64,000 nt of DNA from the NCBI RefSeq assembly GCF_003149185.1, contig NZ_QGDO01000002.1, positions 124,001-188,000 on the forward strand, in the 5' to 3' direction. The notes beneath the pieces are model-generated. The model was not told the DNA's origin and searched no databases. It was given only the letters and a program-made list of their open reading frames with translations. Positions 16,539-25,718 of the stretch are shown piece by piece (position 1 is the stretch's first letter; each line of letters opens with the position of its first letter). The DNA is from Sediminitomix flava. Its GTDB lineage: Bacteria > Bacteroidota > Bacteroidia > Cytophagales > Flammeovirgaceae. The translations under genes and the position numbers were made by a program.

Positions 16539-17792
16539 TTACTTTTTCTTTCTTGCTTGCTTCGTCTTTGTTTTCTTACGAGCAACTTCTTCATTAACTT
16601 CAATCTCCTTAACCAAGTTTTGCCAATCAGCCTTCTTACTCTTCGTCTGGGTAATGATTGGGTCATAGTCTAAAGAATCGTCAATGAGAATTGGAATCTG
16701 TTGATTGATGAATTTTTCAATTTCTTTCAACATTTCTTTTTCGCCCGAAGAAACAAAAGACACGGCTACACCTTTCTGATTTCCTCTACCTGTACGTCCA
16801 ATTCTATGAACATAGTGCTCTGCTTTTTCTGGAAGATCATAGTTGACAACAAATTCTACACCTGATACATCAAGTCCACGTGCTGCAATATCTGTTGCTA
16901 CCAATATCTTGTTTTCTCCAGATCTAAACCTTTTAAGCGTATCTAAACGCTCTTTTTGTTCTTTATCTCCATGTAAAGATTCAGCATGAATATCTACACG
17001 TTCCATAGCCTTCACTACACGATCTGCTCTAACTTTGGTTCTTGCAAAAACGATAATTTTCGATTGCTCATTCGCACGAATTAGCTTCTCCAAATAGAAA
17101 CGTTTATCATCCATTTCAATCTCCATTTTACAATGCTCTACATTTTTAGAGATTGGATTCTTAGGAGAAATCTCGATACGCAATGCGTTTTGACTTACCA
17201 ATGTATAAGCTAACTTCTTAATCTGCTTTTCAATCGTTGCTGAGAAAAACAGCGTTTGTCTCTTTTTAGGTAAGAAGCGAATAAGACGTTGAATATCTTT
17301 GATAAAACCAGCTTCAAGCATTCGGTCAGCTTCATCAACTACTAAGATTTTACAATCATCAAGTTTCACAAAGCCTTGACTTTGTAAATCAAACAAACGA
17401 CCAGGGGTTGTTACAAGAATATCAGTCTTTTTCAGACTTTCAATTTGTTTTTGATTAGAAACACCTCCGTAAACTGCCGTAGTTCTTACTTTAAGATATT
17501 TCCCTAGACTTTTAAATACTTCAGTTGATTGTTCTGACAATTCTCTCGTGGGAGCCATTACAATGGCCTTCACGCCTTTCGCTTTTTGAAAAGCTGGTTT
17601 TGTCATCAACTGAAGAACTGGTATTGCAAAAGCTGCTGTTTTTCCAGTACCCGTTTGTGCAATCCCGAGCAAGTCTTCGCCCTTCAAGATTGCTGGAATA
17701 GCTTTATCTTGAATTTGAGTAGGCTTTCTCATACCTGCATCTTCCAACGCTCGGATGATTCTGTCGTCTAGTTTAAATCTGTTAAATCGCAT
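16539..17792 (-). CDS. rhlE: DEAD-box RNA helicase, RhlE type
   Basis: ATP-dependent RNA helicase of 417 residues. Motifs in order: Q-motif KPTQIQ (about 23-28), Walker A AQTGTGKT (45-52), PTRELSEQ, TPGRL, VVDEADRML, SAT, then in the second RecA domain VATDIAARGLD and HRIGRTGR. The C-terminal tail is short and lysine-rich (KKTKTKQARKKK), typical for RNA contact. It is monocistronic, with an exact -7 box so close to the ATG that the mRNA may be nearly leaderless. Cold-induced ribosome or mRNA remodelling is the usual role of the family. Confidence 0.93.
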   Translation of the reverse strand: MRFNRFKLDDRIIRALEDAGMRKPTQIQDKAIPAILKGEDLLGIAQTGTGKTAAFAIPVLQLMTKPAFQKAKGVKAIVMAPTRELSEQSTEVFKSLGKYLKVRTTAVYGGVSNQKQIESLKKTDILVTTPGRLFDLQSQGFVKLDDCKILVVDEADRMLEAGFIKDIQRLIRFLPKKRQTLFFSATIEKQIKKLAYTLVSQNALRIEISPKNPISKNVEHCKMEIEMDDKRFYLEKLIRANEQSKIIVFARTKVRADRVVKAMERVDIHAESLHGDKEQKERLDTLKRFRSGENKILVATDIAARGLDVSGVEFVVNYDLPEKAEHYVHRIGRTGRGNQKGVAVSFVSSGEKEMLKEIEKFINQQIPILIDDSLDYDPIITQTKSKKADWQNLVKEIEVNEEVARKKTKTKQARKKK

Positions 17793-17796
17793 ACTG

Positions 17797-17804
17797 CAAA
17801 ATTA
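17797..17804 (-). promoter_or_regulatory. -7 box of rhlE
   Basis: Reads TAATTTTG on the - strand, an exact TAnnTTTG match. It ends only 4 bp before the ATG, so the transcript would start at or next to the start codon. Confidence 0.55.
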
Positions 17805-18062
17805 GGTGTATTCTATTTAAAGAAAAAACAATGCGCCCTTTCCTATAGTTGAATTACATTTTTGACATTCTTAATGAACACTGAATAATGCCTAGAATGA
17901 ACGCTTGAAACGTAATATCCATCAAAAATGTTTATTCGACTCTTCTTTAGTTAAGATTTATTAAGAGATAATAAAATGAACTGAAACCCAGTTTTTATTG
18001 CTAAAAATCAGATGATGTGCAATTTATTCTAAAATAAATCACTTTTATATGCATCCTAGAAA

Positions 18063-18076
18063 TAAGGAATTCCTTA
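18063..18076. repeat. 14-bp perfect palindrome upstream of trkA
   Basis: TAAGGAATTCCTTA is fully self-complementary. It overlaps a TACCTTCG sequence (18075-18082) that resembles a -7 box with one mismatch. A dimeric regulator site is one possibility. Confidence 0.45.
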
Positions 18077-18093
18077 CCTTCGCTAGGTGATTC

Positions 18094-18111
18094 TAATCTC
18101 AACTGAGATTA
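18094..18111. promoter_or_regulatory. Inverted repeat in the trkA promoter
   Basis: TAATCTC (18094-18100) and GAGATTA (18105-18111) with a 4-bp spacer end 8 bp before an exact -7 box. That places the repeat over the region where the -33 element should be, a classic operator position. The regulator is unknown. Confidence 0.45.
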
Positions 18112-18119
18112 TTATACTG

Positions 18120-18127
18120 TAATTTTG
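18120..18127 (+). promoter_or_regulatory. -7 box of trkA-trkH
   Basis: TAATTTTG matches the -7 consensus exactly, about 75 bp upstream of the trkA GTG. A long T-tract follows it. Confidence 0.5.
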
Positions 18128-18201
18128 TTTTTTTTAAGAGCGAAAAGGGGCTGAAATTCTCTGTTTTTCCTTTTCCTTAAGCAACTAAAAGAACCAAGAA
18201 A

Positions 18202-19545
18202 GTGAAAGTCATTATAGCTGGCGCTGGAGATGTAGGGTTTCATCTTGCTAAATTATTAGCAAATGAAGAACATGATATTACGCTGATCGATGTAGATGAG
18301 AGTCGACTAAACTACGCAAATTCACATTTGGATGTAGCCATCACAAAAGGAGAGTCTACGTCATTTAAAGTATTAGATCAAGCAGGGGTACATAAATGCG
18401 ATATGCTGATTGCTGTCACCACAGATGAGGCAAACAACATTCTTACAGCTACAATCGGAAAAAGATTAGGAGCTAAGAAAACAATCGCGCGTATTAGAAA
18501 TAGTGAGTTTCTTCAGAAAAGAGATATTCTGGACCTTCGAAAAATGGGGGTTGATGAATTAATTTCGCCACAACTTTTGGCTACAAAAGAAATTAAGCGA
18601 CTCTTAAAAGAAGCTGCAATCACAGACACCTTCGAATTTGAAAGAGGTCTTTTATCACTAATCGGTATTACAATTGATGAAGAAGATCCACTTCACAATC
18701 GTACGCTGAACGAAACGTCTGTTCTGAATCCAGACTTAAACTTCCTAACAGTTGCGATCCTTCGAGACAATAAAACGATTATTCCGAGAGGAAGTACTCG
18801 TTTTAAAATGAAAGATCACGTTTACTATATCGCTAAACCAGAAGGAGTTGATAGAGTTTTAAAACTTACGGGTAAAAAACAGCGAAAAAAGATACGTCGA
18901 ATCATGATTTTAGGTGGTTCACAAGTAGGTTATTATGCTGCTCGCTCATTAAGTTACAAATACAACATCACCCTTATTGAAAAAGATAAAGACCGTTGTT
19001 TTGAATTAGCCGACAAGCTTCAAAATACGCTTGTTATCAATGGGGATGGTAGAGATGTAGAACTATTGGAGCAAGAAGGTATTGAAGAAATGGATGCTTT
19101 CATTGCTGTAACTGGTGATTCTGAAACAAATATCATTACAAGTTTAGTAGCCAAAACTCACGGCGTACAGAAAACCATTGCCCTTGTTGAGAACATGGAT
19201 TACATCCACCTTTCTCAAAACATTGGTGTGGATACACTAATTAATAAAAAGCTTATTGCGGCCAACTTTATCTTCAGATACATTCGTAAAGGTCAAGTAC
19301 TTTCACTTACAAGTATTCATGGTGTAGACGCCGAGGTACTTGAGTTTGTAGTACATGAAAATTCAAGAATTACTGAAGGTAAACTGAAGGAACTAGATTT
19401 CCCTAAAACAGCCATCATTGGAGGAGTGATCAGAGGTAATCAATCTCATATTCCGCTTGGAGACTTTGAGTTCAGACCTTACGACCGTGTTGTTGTTCTT
19501 GGTCGTCCTGGATGTATTCCAAAAATTGAAGCTTTTTTTAATTAA
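18202..19545 (+). CDS. trkA: Potassium uptake regulatory protein TrkA
   Basis: Cytosolic NAD(H)-binding subunit that gates the TrkH channel. The 447 residues form two RCK halves: an N-terminal Rossmann fold with GAGDVGFHLAKLL, its TrkA-C domain, then a second Rossmann fold with GGSQVGYYAARSL and a second TrkA-C domain. The start is GTG: MKVIIAGAG is the expected N-terminus and no ATG fits. trkH follows 46 bp downstream, so the two form an operon. An inverted repeat over the promoter suggests regulation. Confidence 0.95.
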   Translation: MKVIIAGAGDVGFHLAKLLANEEHDITLIDVDESRLNYANSHLDVAITKGESTSFKVLDQAGVHKCDMLIAVTTDEANNILTATIGKRLGAKKTIARIRNSEFLQKRDILDLRKMGVDELISPQLLATKEIKRLLKEAAITDTFEFERGLLSLIGITIDEEDPLHNRTLNETSVLNPDLNFLTVAILRDNKTIIPRGSTRFKMKDHVYYIAKPEGVDRVLKLTGKKQRKKIRRIMILGGSQVGYYAARSLSYKYNITLIEKDKDRCFELADKLQNTLVINGDGRDVELLEQEGIEEMDAFIAVTGDSETNIITSLVAKTHGVQKTIALVENMDYIHLSQNIGVDTLINKKLIAANFIFRYIRKGQVLSLTSIHGVDAEVLEFVVHENSRITEGKLKELDFPKTAIIGGVIRGNQSHIPLGDFEFRPYDRVVVLGRPGCIPKIEAFFN

Positions 19546-19591
19546 CATTGATAGATTCACATAACTGACACTTTTTACGTCAGTAACGGAA

Positions 19592-21103
19592 ATGGGAAAT
19601 AGAGAATTTAATCGAAAGACACCTTTATTAAACTATAAAGTAATTGCAAGTCTGATGGGAGTACTACTCATTTTGAATGGTATTTTCATGCTGATTTCAT
19701 TACTTATTTCTTGGTACTATAAAACAGAGCACTGGGATGCACTGCTTATATCAGGATTAATCGCCGTTTCTTGCGGTAGCCTTGCATTTTACTTAGGCAA
19801 AGGGCATGAACTAAGAAAGCAAGACAAAAGCAGCAAGAAAGAAGAACTTAAAAAGAAAGATGGATTCATGATTGTAACCCTTGGTTGGGTTTTAATGTCT
19901 TTCTTCGGATGCCTTCCATATGTCATCAGTGGTGAAATTCCATCACTCACAGATGCTTTCTTTGAAACAATTTCAGGCTACTCAACAACTGGAGCATCCA
20001 TTCTTACAGACATAGAAGCTGTAGACAAAGGAATCCTATTCTGGAGAAGTTTGACACAGTGGATCGGGGGTATGGGAATCATTGTACTTACAGTTGCTAT
20101 CTTACCAATTTTGGGAATTGGAGGTATGCAGCTTTTTGTAGCTGAAGCACCTGGTATCTCTCCTGACAAATTACAGCCTAGAATCAAAGAAACAGCCAAA
20201 AGACTTTGGTGGGTATATTTAGGTTTAACCATGGTAGAAATGGTTCTTCTCATGTTTGGAGGAATGGACCTTTACGATGCTTTAAACCATGCATTAACTA
20301 CTATGGCGACTGGCGGATTCTCGACTAAGAACACAAGTGCTGCAGATATGAGTCCTTACATTCAATATGTAATGATTGTGTTTATGTTCTTGGCCGGTAT
20401 GAACTTCACACTCAACTATTTTCTTTTCAAGAGAAAGTTTCGTGAAATATGGGAGAATGAAGAGTTTAAAGCATACTTAGCTCTTGTTATTTTCTCAACC
20501 GTGATTGTAGCAGGAGTTGTTTACTCGACATCATTTAACTCTAACGAAAAGATTTTCAGAGACTCTTTATTCCAAATTGTATCTATTATTACAACAACAG
20601 GATATGTTTCTGCAAACTATATGGAATGGCCTTCTTTAGCCATAATGTGGGTATTTATCCTCATGTTTATTGGTGCGATGGCTGGTTCTACTGCTGGTGG
20701 AGTAAAATTGGTAAGACATATTTTACTATTCAAAAACACAACTTTGGAGTTAAAAAGACAACTTCACCCTTCAGCGATCATTCCTGTAAGATTTAATAAT
20801 AATGCAGTAACTGAAAATATCATTTACAATGTATTAGCCTTTATCGTAGCTTATATCTTTGTATTTGGCATTGGCGTACTTATTTTATCAGGATTAGGTT
20901 TAGACTTTAATACGAGTTTAGGAGCTGTAGCTACAAGCTTAGGAAATATTGGGCCAGGTATTGGTTCTGTAGGACCTGTAGATAACTTTGCACACCTTCC
21001 TGCTGCATCTAAATGGATATTATCATTCTTGATGCTCTTAGGTCGATTAGAGCTATTTACAGTCTTGATTATATTTACTCCTAGCTTCTGGCGAAAGTAT
21101 TAA
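19592..21103 (+). CDS. trkH: Potassium channel/transporter subunit TrkH
   Basis: 503-residue polytopic membrane protein with the four membrane-pore-membrane repeats of the TrkH/KtrB family. Selectivity-filter regions are visible as GYSTTGASI, MATGGFS, TTTGYVS and LGNIGPG. The loop ITQWxGG-like segment (LTQWIGGMGIIVL) is typical of TrkH. It is the second gene after trkA and is closed by a strong two-way terminator. Role: K+ uptake, driven by proton or sodium gradient depending on species. Confidence 0.95.
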   Translation: MGNREFNRKTPLLNYKVIASLMGVLLILNGIFMLISLLISWYYKTEHWDALLISGLIAVSCGSLAFYLGKGHELRKQDKSSKKEELKKKDGFMIVTLGWVLMSFFGCLPYVISGEIPSLTDAFFETISGYSTTGASILTDIEAVDKGILFWRSLTQWIGGMGIIVLTVAILPILGIGGMQLFVAEAPGISPDKLQPRIKETAKRLWWVYLGLTMVEMVLLMFGGMDLYDALNHALTTMATGGFSTKNTSAADMSPYIQYVMIVFMFLAGMNFTLNYFLFKRKFREIWENEEFKAYLALVIFSTVIVAGVVYSTSFNSNEKIFRDSLFQIVSIITTTGYVSANYMEWPSLAIMWVFILMFIGAMAGSTAGGVKLVRHILLFKNTTLELKRQLHPSAIIPVRFNNNAVTENIIYNVLAFIVAYIFVFGIGVLILSGLGLDFNTSLGAVATSLGNIGPGIGSVGPVDNFAHLPAASKWILSFLMLLGRLELFTVLIIFTPSFWRKY

Positions 21104-21123
21104 TCATTTAAATATAACGAATG

Positions 21124-21162
21124 AAAAAATCCTGTACCGATTAGCTCGATACAGGATTTTTT
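21124..21162. terminator. Bidirectional terminator after trkH
   Basis: Perfect 13-bp stem AAAAAATCCTGTA (21124-21136) with TACAGGATTTTTT (21150-21162), giving T-runs on both strands. It serves trkH and the convergent biotinyl-domain gene. Confidence 0.92.
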
Positions 21163-21167
21163 ATTGC

Positions 21168-21668
21168 TTATTCAAAATCTATTAAAACTTGATTCTTTTC
21201 AACATTATCACCTTCGGATAATAGTATTTTTGTGACTGTGACATCAGAAGAAGCTTTGATCACATTCTCCATCTTCATCGCCTCAAGAATCAATAGCTTC
21301 TCTCCTTTCTTAACTTCTTGCCCTTCTTCTACGGCTATTTCTAATATTAAGCCAGGCATTGGAGCTTTTAGATTTTTCACCCTCTTAGATTGAGTTGAAT
21401 TTAAGCCCATTTTTTTCAGAAGCTGATCCATCTCTGTTGTGATATTCAAGGTATATTCTCTATTATTTACAAGAAGAGTTACAGAGTTCTCATTCCAGTC
21501 TGTCTTGACTACATCGACATGATAGCCTTTATTTTTATAGAGAATATGGTAAGAGTTTTCTTTAATTTTCTGAACGTCCCAATCTAAAATTTCAGAATTA
21601 ATAAGGGTTTGTCCATTTTGTGAATCAACTTCAAAAGTGTTATTATTTTGAGTTGTAATAGTTAGCAT
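21168..21668 (-). CDS. Biotinyl-domain protein (biotin carboxyl carrier)
   Basis: Biotin/lipoyl-attachment protein whose C-terminal domain carries the biotin site Lys in LEAMKMENVI. From the ATG at 21666-21668 it has 166 residues: an N-terminal beta-rich part and the carrier domain (about 95-166). Such proteins shuttle CO2 for acyl-CoA or pyruvate-type carboxylases, and partners (biotin carboxylase, carboxyltransferase) are usually adjacent; none is here. It is the last gene of the nuoD-glycosyltransferase unit, and its start overlaps the end of the glycosyltransferase gene by 26 bp. A longer reading from 21710 would increase the overlap and is less likely. Confidence 0.8.
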   Translation of the reverse strand: MLTITTQNNNTFEVDSQNGQTLINSEILDWDVQKIKENSYHILYKNKGYHVDVVKTDWNENSVTLLVNNREYTLNITTEMDQLLKKMGLNSTQSKRVKNLKAPMPGLILEIAVEEGQEVKKGEKLLILEAMKMENVIKASSDVTVTKILLSEGDNVEKNQVLIDFE

Positions 21669-22908
21669 ATGTTGAATGTTTATGTATTGGTTTCGAGTTG
21701 ACCTCAACATGAAATACCGTCTTCAAAGATTTAGCAATCTCATGAATATGTACTTCTCGTTCAAGTTGGGAAACCGCAAGCTTTCGCCCATTATCTCCCA
21801 TTTTCATCAACTCATCTATTGGTTTGTCTTGTAATGTACAAAGATTTTTTTGAAACTCTTCGATACTTTCAGGACAGGAAACCAATCCACATTCATATTT
21901 TTTTATCATTTCAGCACCTTCCCCTGCTCCATTAAACAAGATAGGTAAACCAACAGCTAAACTCTCATACATTTTAGCAGGAACAGTTCCATACACATGC
22001 GCTCTTTGACAAATGAGAGCTGCATCAAAAGATTGAAGTAGTTGAGGAATTTCTGAAAATGAAACAGTCGGGTGTAAAAATATCCCCGAATCAGGGTTTG
22101 CATCTATGTAATTCTTTATAGCCTTAGCTTCAAAGCCATCGCCATAAATATGTAATTCACAATTGAAACTTTTGAAATCCGTTCTTTGACATAGATTAAA
22201 TAAGCCGTGGGCTACTCCCAAAACCCCAGTATAGACTAACTTTAATGGTTCACCATTACTTCTAGAATAAGATAATTTCTTTTCAAACTTTGAGGTATCT
22301 ACACCAGTACGGCATAAGGTACTAGGAAGTGAAGTTGCGGCTAATATATGGTCTCGAATTTCTTCAGACTGAGCAAATAGTTTATCGCTGCTTCTGTAAA
22401 AAAATCGCTCAAACTTACTCAGAAGAGAATATGTCAAACTCTTCTTGGACAACAAGCCTAAATCGGCAATTGCTGAAGGCCAAAGATCAGAAACATTCAA
22501 ATAAACCTTTGCCCCTAAGAGTTTAGCAAAGATTAAAGCTGTAAAAGGTTGAAGTAAAGGAGGTGTCTGAATAAGAAAAACCTCAGGTTTACGCTTTAGC
22601 AAATGCGGAAATGATCCTAAAAAACTTAAGCCCAAGGAAATCATTCCGAAGAGTCGGGCAATTTTACTTGCATTTTGACCTGTAGAAAACCAATGTCGTC
22701 TTACTTTAATACCATTCACCTCTTCTTCTACAATCCATTTTCCTCTGTATTCTTTCTGGATACGATTTGTAGGGTAAAAAGGGTGTGCAGTCATGATTTC
22801 GACATCATGTCCATCCTTTTTGAGTGCCCATGCAATATCTTGGAAAAAAAAAGGTGCAGCCCCAAAATCTGGGGGATAACTATGTATAACGATATTAACT
22901 TTAGCCAA
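21643..22908 (-). CDS. GT4-family glycosyltransferase, WbuB/WcaI-like
   Basis: 421 residues with the GT-B two-domain fold: IVIHSYPPDFGAAPFF at the N-terminus, DLWPSAIADLG around the domain junction, and a C-terminal nucleotide-sugar domain (VYTGVLGVAHGL, then PAKMYESLAVGLPILF, and a Glu in GAGEGAEMI). These are hallmarks of WbuB/WcaI-like transferases that act on lipid-linked sugars in polysaccharide synthesis. It starts with TTG; no in-frame ATG exists between the nuoD stop and this codon. It lies 39 bp after nuoD and overlaps the biotinyl gene, so three unrelated functions share one unit. No other polysaccharide gene is beside it. Confidence 0.82.
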   Translation of the reverse strand: MAKVNIVIHSYPPDFGAAPFFFQDIAWALKKDGHDVEIMTAHPFYPTNRIQKEYRGKWIVEEEVNGIKVRRHWFSTGQNASKIARLFGMISLGLSFLGSFPHLLKRKPEVFLIQTPPLLQPFTALIFAKLLGAKVYLNVSDLWPSAIADLGLLSKKSLTYSLLSKFERFFYRSSDKLFAQSEEIRDHILAATSLPSTLCRTGVDTSKFEKKLSYSRSNGEPLKLVYTGVLGVAHGLFNLCQRTDFKSFNCELHIYGDGFEAKAIKNYIDANPDSGIFLHPTVSFSEIPQLLQSFDAALICQRAHVYGTVPAKMYESLAVGLPILFNGAGEGAEMIKKYECGLVSCPESIEEFQKNLCTLQDKPIDELMKMGDNGRKLAVSQLEREVHIHEIAKSLKTVFHVEVNSKPIHKHSTYANYYNSK

Positions 22909-22947
22909 CTTCTCTTTGGTTTTATTCTTCTCAACACAAGCTGATCT

Positions 22948-24165
22948 TTAACGATCAACCTCTCCCATCACGACATCAAAAGATCCCATAATTGCAATTA
23001 AGTCAGCTAGTGGAACCCCTTTAGCTATTTCTGGTAAAATAGATAAATTCACATAACTACAAGCTCTAGCTTTTACTCTCAAAGGCTGATCAGACTTTCC
23101 AGAACTTCTGAAATAAAAGCCCAATTCACCTTTAGGGTTTTCAGCCCTAGCGTAGTAATCCATTTTTACTGGTCTAATCTTTTTAGGAACTAAAGCTTGA
23201 GGATCAAAATCTTTATCTCGTTTATGCTTCTTAGTTAGAACGTCTAAACATTGAGAAATAATATGTAGAGACTCGTAACATTCTTGAAGTCTTACATCTG
23301 TTCTATCCCAACAGTCTCCAACTTGTCCCATCTTACCTTCTCCTACTGGAATATTGAATTCCAATTCTGGATAAACTGAATATGCATCTACTTTTCTAAG
23401 ATCATATTTCAAACCAGAACCTCTTAACATTGGACCAGAAAGACCATAATTTATGGCAAGATCTCTTGAAATTACGCCAATATTAGCCGTTCTCTCAATA
23501 AAGATCTTATTCTCCATCAGCAGTTCCTTGAACTCATCCAATTTTGGTTTCAGATATTGCACAAATTCACCGCACTTTTCTTCAAAACCAACAGGAAGGT
23601 CATAATATAAACCACCAATCCAGATATAATTATATAGCATTCGAGCGCCCGTAATCCATTCCAATAACCTTAGAATATGCTCACGGTCTCTCATCACCCA
23701 TAAAAATGGCGTTGTAGCTCCAATATCGATACCAAAGGTACCTATAGCTAGAAAATGAGAGGCTATACGATTCAATTCGGCTACCAATACTCTGATATAC
23801 TCCACTCTAGGAGGTATCTTATCATCAATACCCAACATCTTTTCAACTCCCATTGCATATGCGTGCTCTGAATTCATTGCAGCAGCATAGTCCATACGGT
23901 CTACGAAAGGAATGACTTTAGGAAATCCCACAGACTCTGCATGTTTTTCAAAACAGCGGTGTAAGTATCCCAAATGAGGAACAACTTCTTTGATATACTC
24001 TCCATCAGAAAGTACTTCCAAACGAAGAACCCCATGCGTAGACGGGTGATGCGGCCCAATATTAAGCAGCATTTCACCATCCTTTAAGTCACTCTCTTTG
24101 TAAAATGTAGGAGCAGAATTCGTTAGATGATTTTGGTCGTATTGGTATTGAATAGTTTTGCTCAT
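22948..24165 (-). CDS. nuoD: NADH-quinone oxidoreductase subunit D
   Basis: Peripheral-arm 49-kDa-type subunit of complex I that forms part of the quinone site. 405 residues with NIGPHHPSTHGVLRLEV near the N-terminus (the quinone-site His is in this loop), PHLGYLHRCFEKHAE, DRMDYAAAMNSEHAY and a C-terminus SFDVVMGEVDR ending in the usual Asp-Arg. It is complete. Other nuo genes, which normally flank nuoD (nuoC, nuoE), are absent from the window; a glycosyltransferase gene follows instead. An exact -7 box precedes it. Confidence 0.95.
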   Translation of the reverse strand: MSKTIQYQYDQNHLTNSAPTFYKESDLKDGEMLLNIGPHHPSTHGVLRLEVLSDGEYIKEVVPHLGYLHRCFEKHAESVGFPKVIPFVDRMDYAAAMNSEHAYAMGVEKMLGIDDKIPPRVEYIRVLVAELNRIASHFLAIGTFGIDIGATTPFLWVMRDREHILRLLEWITGARMLYNYIWIGGLYYDLPVGFEEKCGEFVQYLKPKLDEFKELLMENKIFIERTANIGVISRDLAINYGLSGPMLRGSGLKYDLRKVDAYSVYPELEFNIPVGEGKMGQVGDCWDRTDVRLQECYESLHIISQCLDVLTKKHKRDKDFDPQALVPKKIRPVKMDYYARAENPKGELGFYFRSSGKSDQPLRVKARACSYVNLSILPEIAKGVPLADLIAIMGSFDVVMGEVDR

Positions 24166-24183
24166 GCTATAAATATTATTCTA

Positions 24184-24191
24184 CAAAGATA
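24184..24191 (-). promoter_or_regulatory. -7 box of the nuoD unit
   Basis: Reads TATCTTTG on the - strand, an exact match to TAnnTTTG, 18 bp before the nuoD ATG. Confidence 0.6.
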
Positions 24192-24428
24192 TAAAATGAT
24201 TTTTTTATTACATTCTTGGCAATAGATACTAATTGAATTTAGAGTGATTTGTTTACGAATTCTAAAGCTTTTCGTCTGATAGCGGCTTTTTATACCTCAA
24301 ATCATTTTTTGAAAGTTACTACTTTTTAAGTACTTTAGATTTATTAACACTTAAATTAATCCTAATTGGAACTTTATAAAATAAGTCACTTTAGGCACTA
24401 TCTTATCTCATAACTTATACTCATACTC

Positions 24429-25718
24429 TTGACTTCTGATTTCTTTACAAATACTTTTTCATACCTGTCCACAGGAATTATGATTGCGATTTTGTCGTAC
24501 TATTTTTTTAAACTATTTAATTGGGTTAACTTGAAAAAGCCCAATCATCAGAGTCTACATGTCTTTGTCATACTATCTTATTGTATTCTAATGAGTGGTT
24601 TAGTACAAGCATGTAAGAGTTCATTGGAAATCCCTAAAATTGAAACCGCTGTTTTCCTCGGGAATAAAGCCAATACATATTCTAAAAACCCTCATGTTTC
24701 CTATAATATGACGCAAAAAGGGAACAAATACCGAATTGCCTACAAGTTTGCTGATCACAATGAACAAATTCAGACATTTAATACTCAATTAAATATTAAT
24801 TCGGTTCAGAAAGCAATCAATGATTTTGGACTTCCTAAACAGTTATTCAGACCTCAGTATGTTACCGCGGGATTTCAGTCAACAGATAATGAAATAAAAG
24901 GCTTAACCGCTTGGGAATATTCTGCAAAAAATAAGGTTCGTCCAAATATTAATAAGTTAGTAAAAGCGTACAGAGACTTTGCCAAGCCTATTGCAGCCTT
25001 TACAGCTAAGACTTTAGGAACAAATGCCACAAAAAGAGAAATAGTAGATTTTGTCTTAAAATTCTGCCAAGATATTCCTTTCGGAGTCCCTCCTAGTTAT
25101 AATCAAAATTTGCATATTGGAGGATTACTAACTCCTCCTCACTTATTGGTTAATGGATACGGAGATTGTGACTCGAAAGTAGTTCTTTTCACTTCTATAT
25201 TATCTTTTTTTGATGAAATAAATACTGTACTTCTCTACATGCCAAATCATCTTGGCGTTGCCATAAAACTTCCCGTCATTGAAAATGATGAGTTTATTAA
25301 AATTGGAGATGAAGAATTTGTGATAGCAGAACCTACAGGCCCCATCAGGCTACCTTTGGGTAAAAAAGGGAAAGAACATGGTCCGATTAAGGAAATCGTA
25401 TCAATTTCAATTGGTAAAGAGCTACAAAGAAAAACTTCTGTAGAACACTCAGAGCATTTCATTCACACAGGAAGCATTACTTTTTGGACAGATATTAAAG
25501 ATGAGGGAGAAATAGAGGTTTTTCTAAACAATACTCAAATAGGGAAGCTTGATATTTCTTTTGATCAAAAGCCTGAATGCAGAAATATCAACGCTTTAGT
25601 AGTAGACAAAGAAATTGGATATTATCAACTCGAAGCTAAAAGCAAAAAAGGCTCTATTTGGTCAGGTACAATCACTGTAAAATCTAATACCTGTAAGTTA
25701 GTTAGAATCGGTCATTAG
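24429..25718 (+). CDS. Membrane-anchored transglutaminase-like protein
   Basis: Up to 429 residues. Two hydrophobic helices lie near the N-terminus (about 11-30 and 43-61). The large remaining part contains a transglutaminase-like core: NGYGDCDSK with candidate nucleophile Cys247, MPNHLGVAI with His274, and VIAEPTG with Glu301, in the right order and spacing for a Cys-His-acid triad. Substrate is unknown; papain-like cleavage or amide exchange are both possible. The first start is TTG; an ATG at 24480 would remove 17 residues but keep both helices mostly intact, so the start is uncertain. Its TAG stop directly abuts the stop of the convergent lipoprotein gene. Confidence 0.6.
   Translation: MTSDFFTNTFSYLSTGIMIAILSYYFFKLFNWVNLKKPNHQSLHVFVILSYCILMSGLVQACKSSLEIPKIETAVFLGNKANTYSKNPHVSYNMTQKGNKYRIAYKFADHNEQIQTFNTQLNINSVQKAINDFGLPKQLFRPQYVTAGFQSTDNEIKGLTAWEYSAKNKVRPNINKLVKAYRDFAKPIAAFTAKTLGTNATKREIVDFVLKFCQDIPFGVPPSYNQNLHIGGLLTPPHLLVNGYGDCDSKVVLFTSILSFFDEINTVLLYMPNHLGVAIKLPVIENDEFIKIGDEEFVIAEPTGPIRLPLGKKGKEHGPIKEIVSISIGKELQRKTSVEHSEHFIHTGSITFWTDIKDEGEIEVFLNNTQIGKLDISFDQKPECRNINALVVDKEIGYYQLEAKSKKGSIWSGTITVKSNTCKLVRIGH

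Larger units (their letters stand above)
17805..18119. other. Divergent region between rhlE and trkA
   Basis: Part of a 409-bp gene-free stretch (17793-18201). It contains two palindromic elements listed separately and the promoters of rhlE and trkA. No ORF or RNA gene is supported. Confidence 0.5.
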
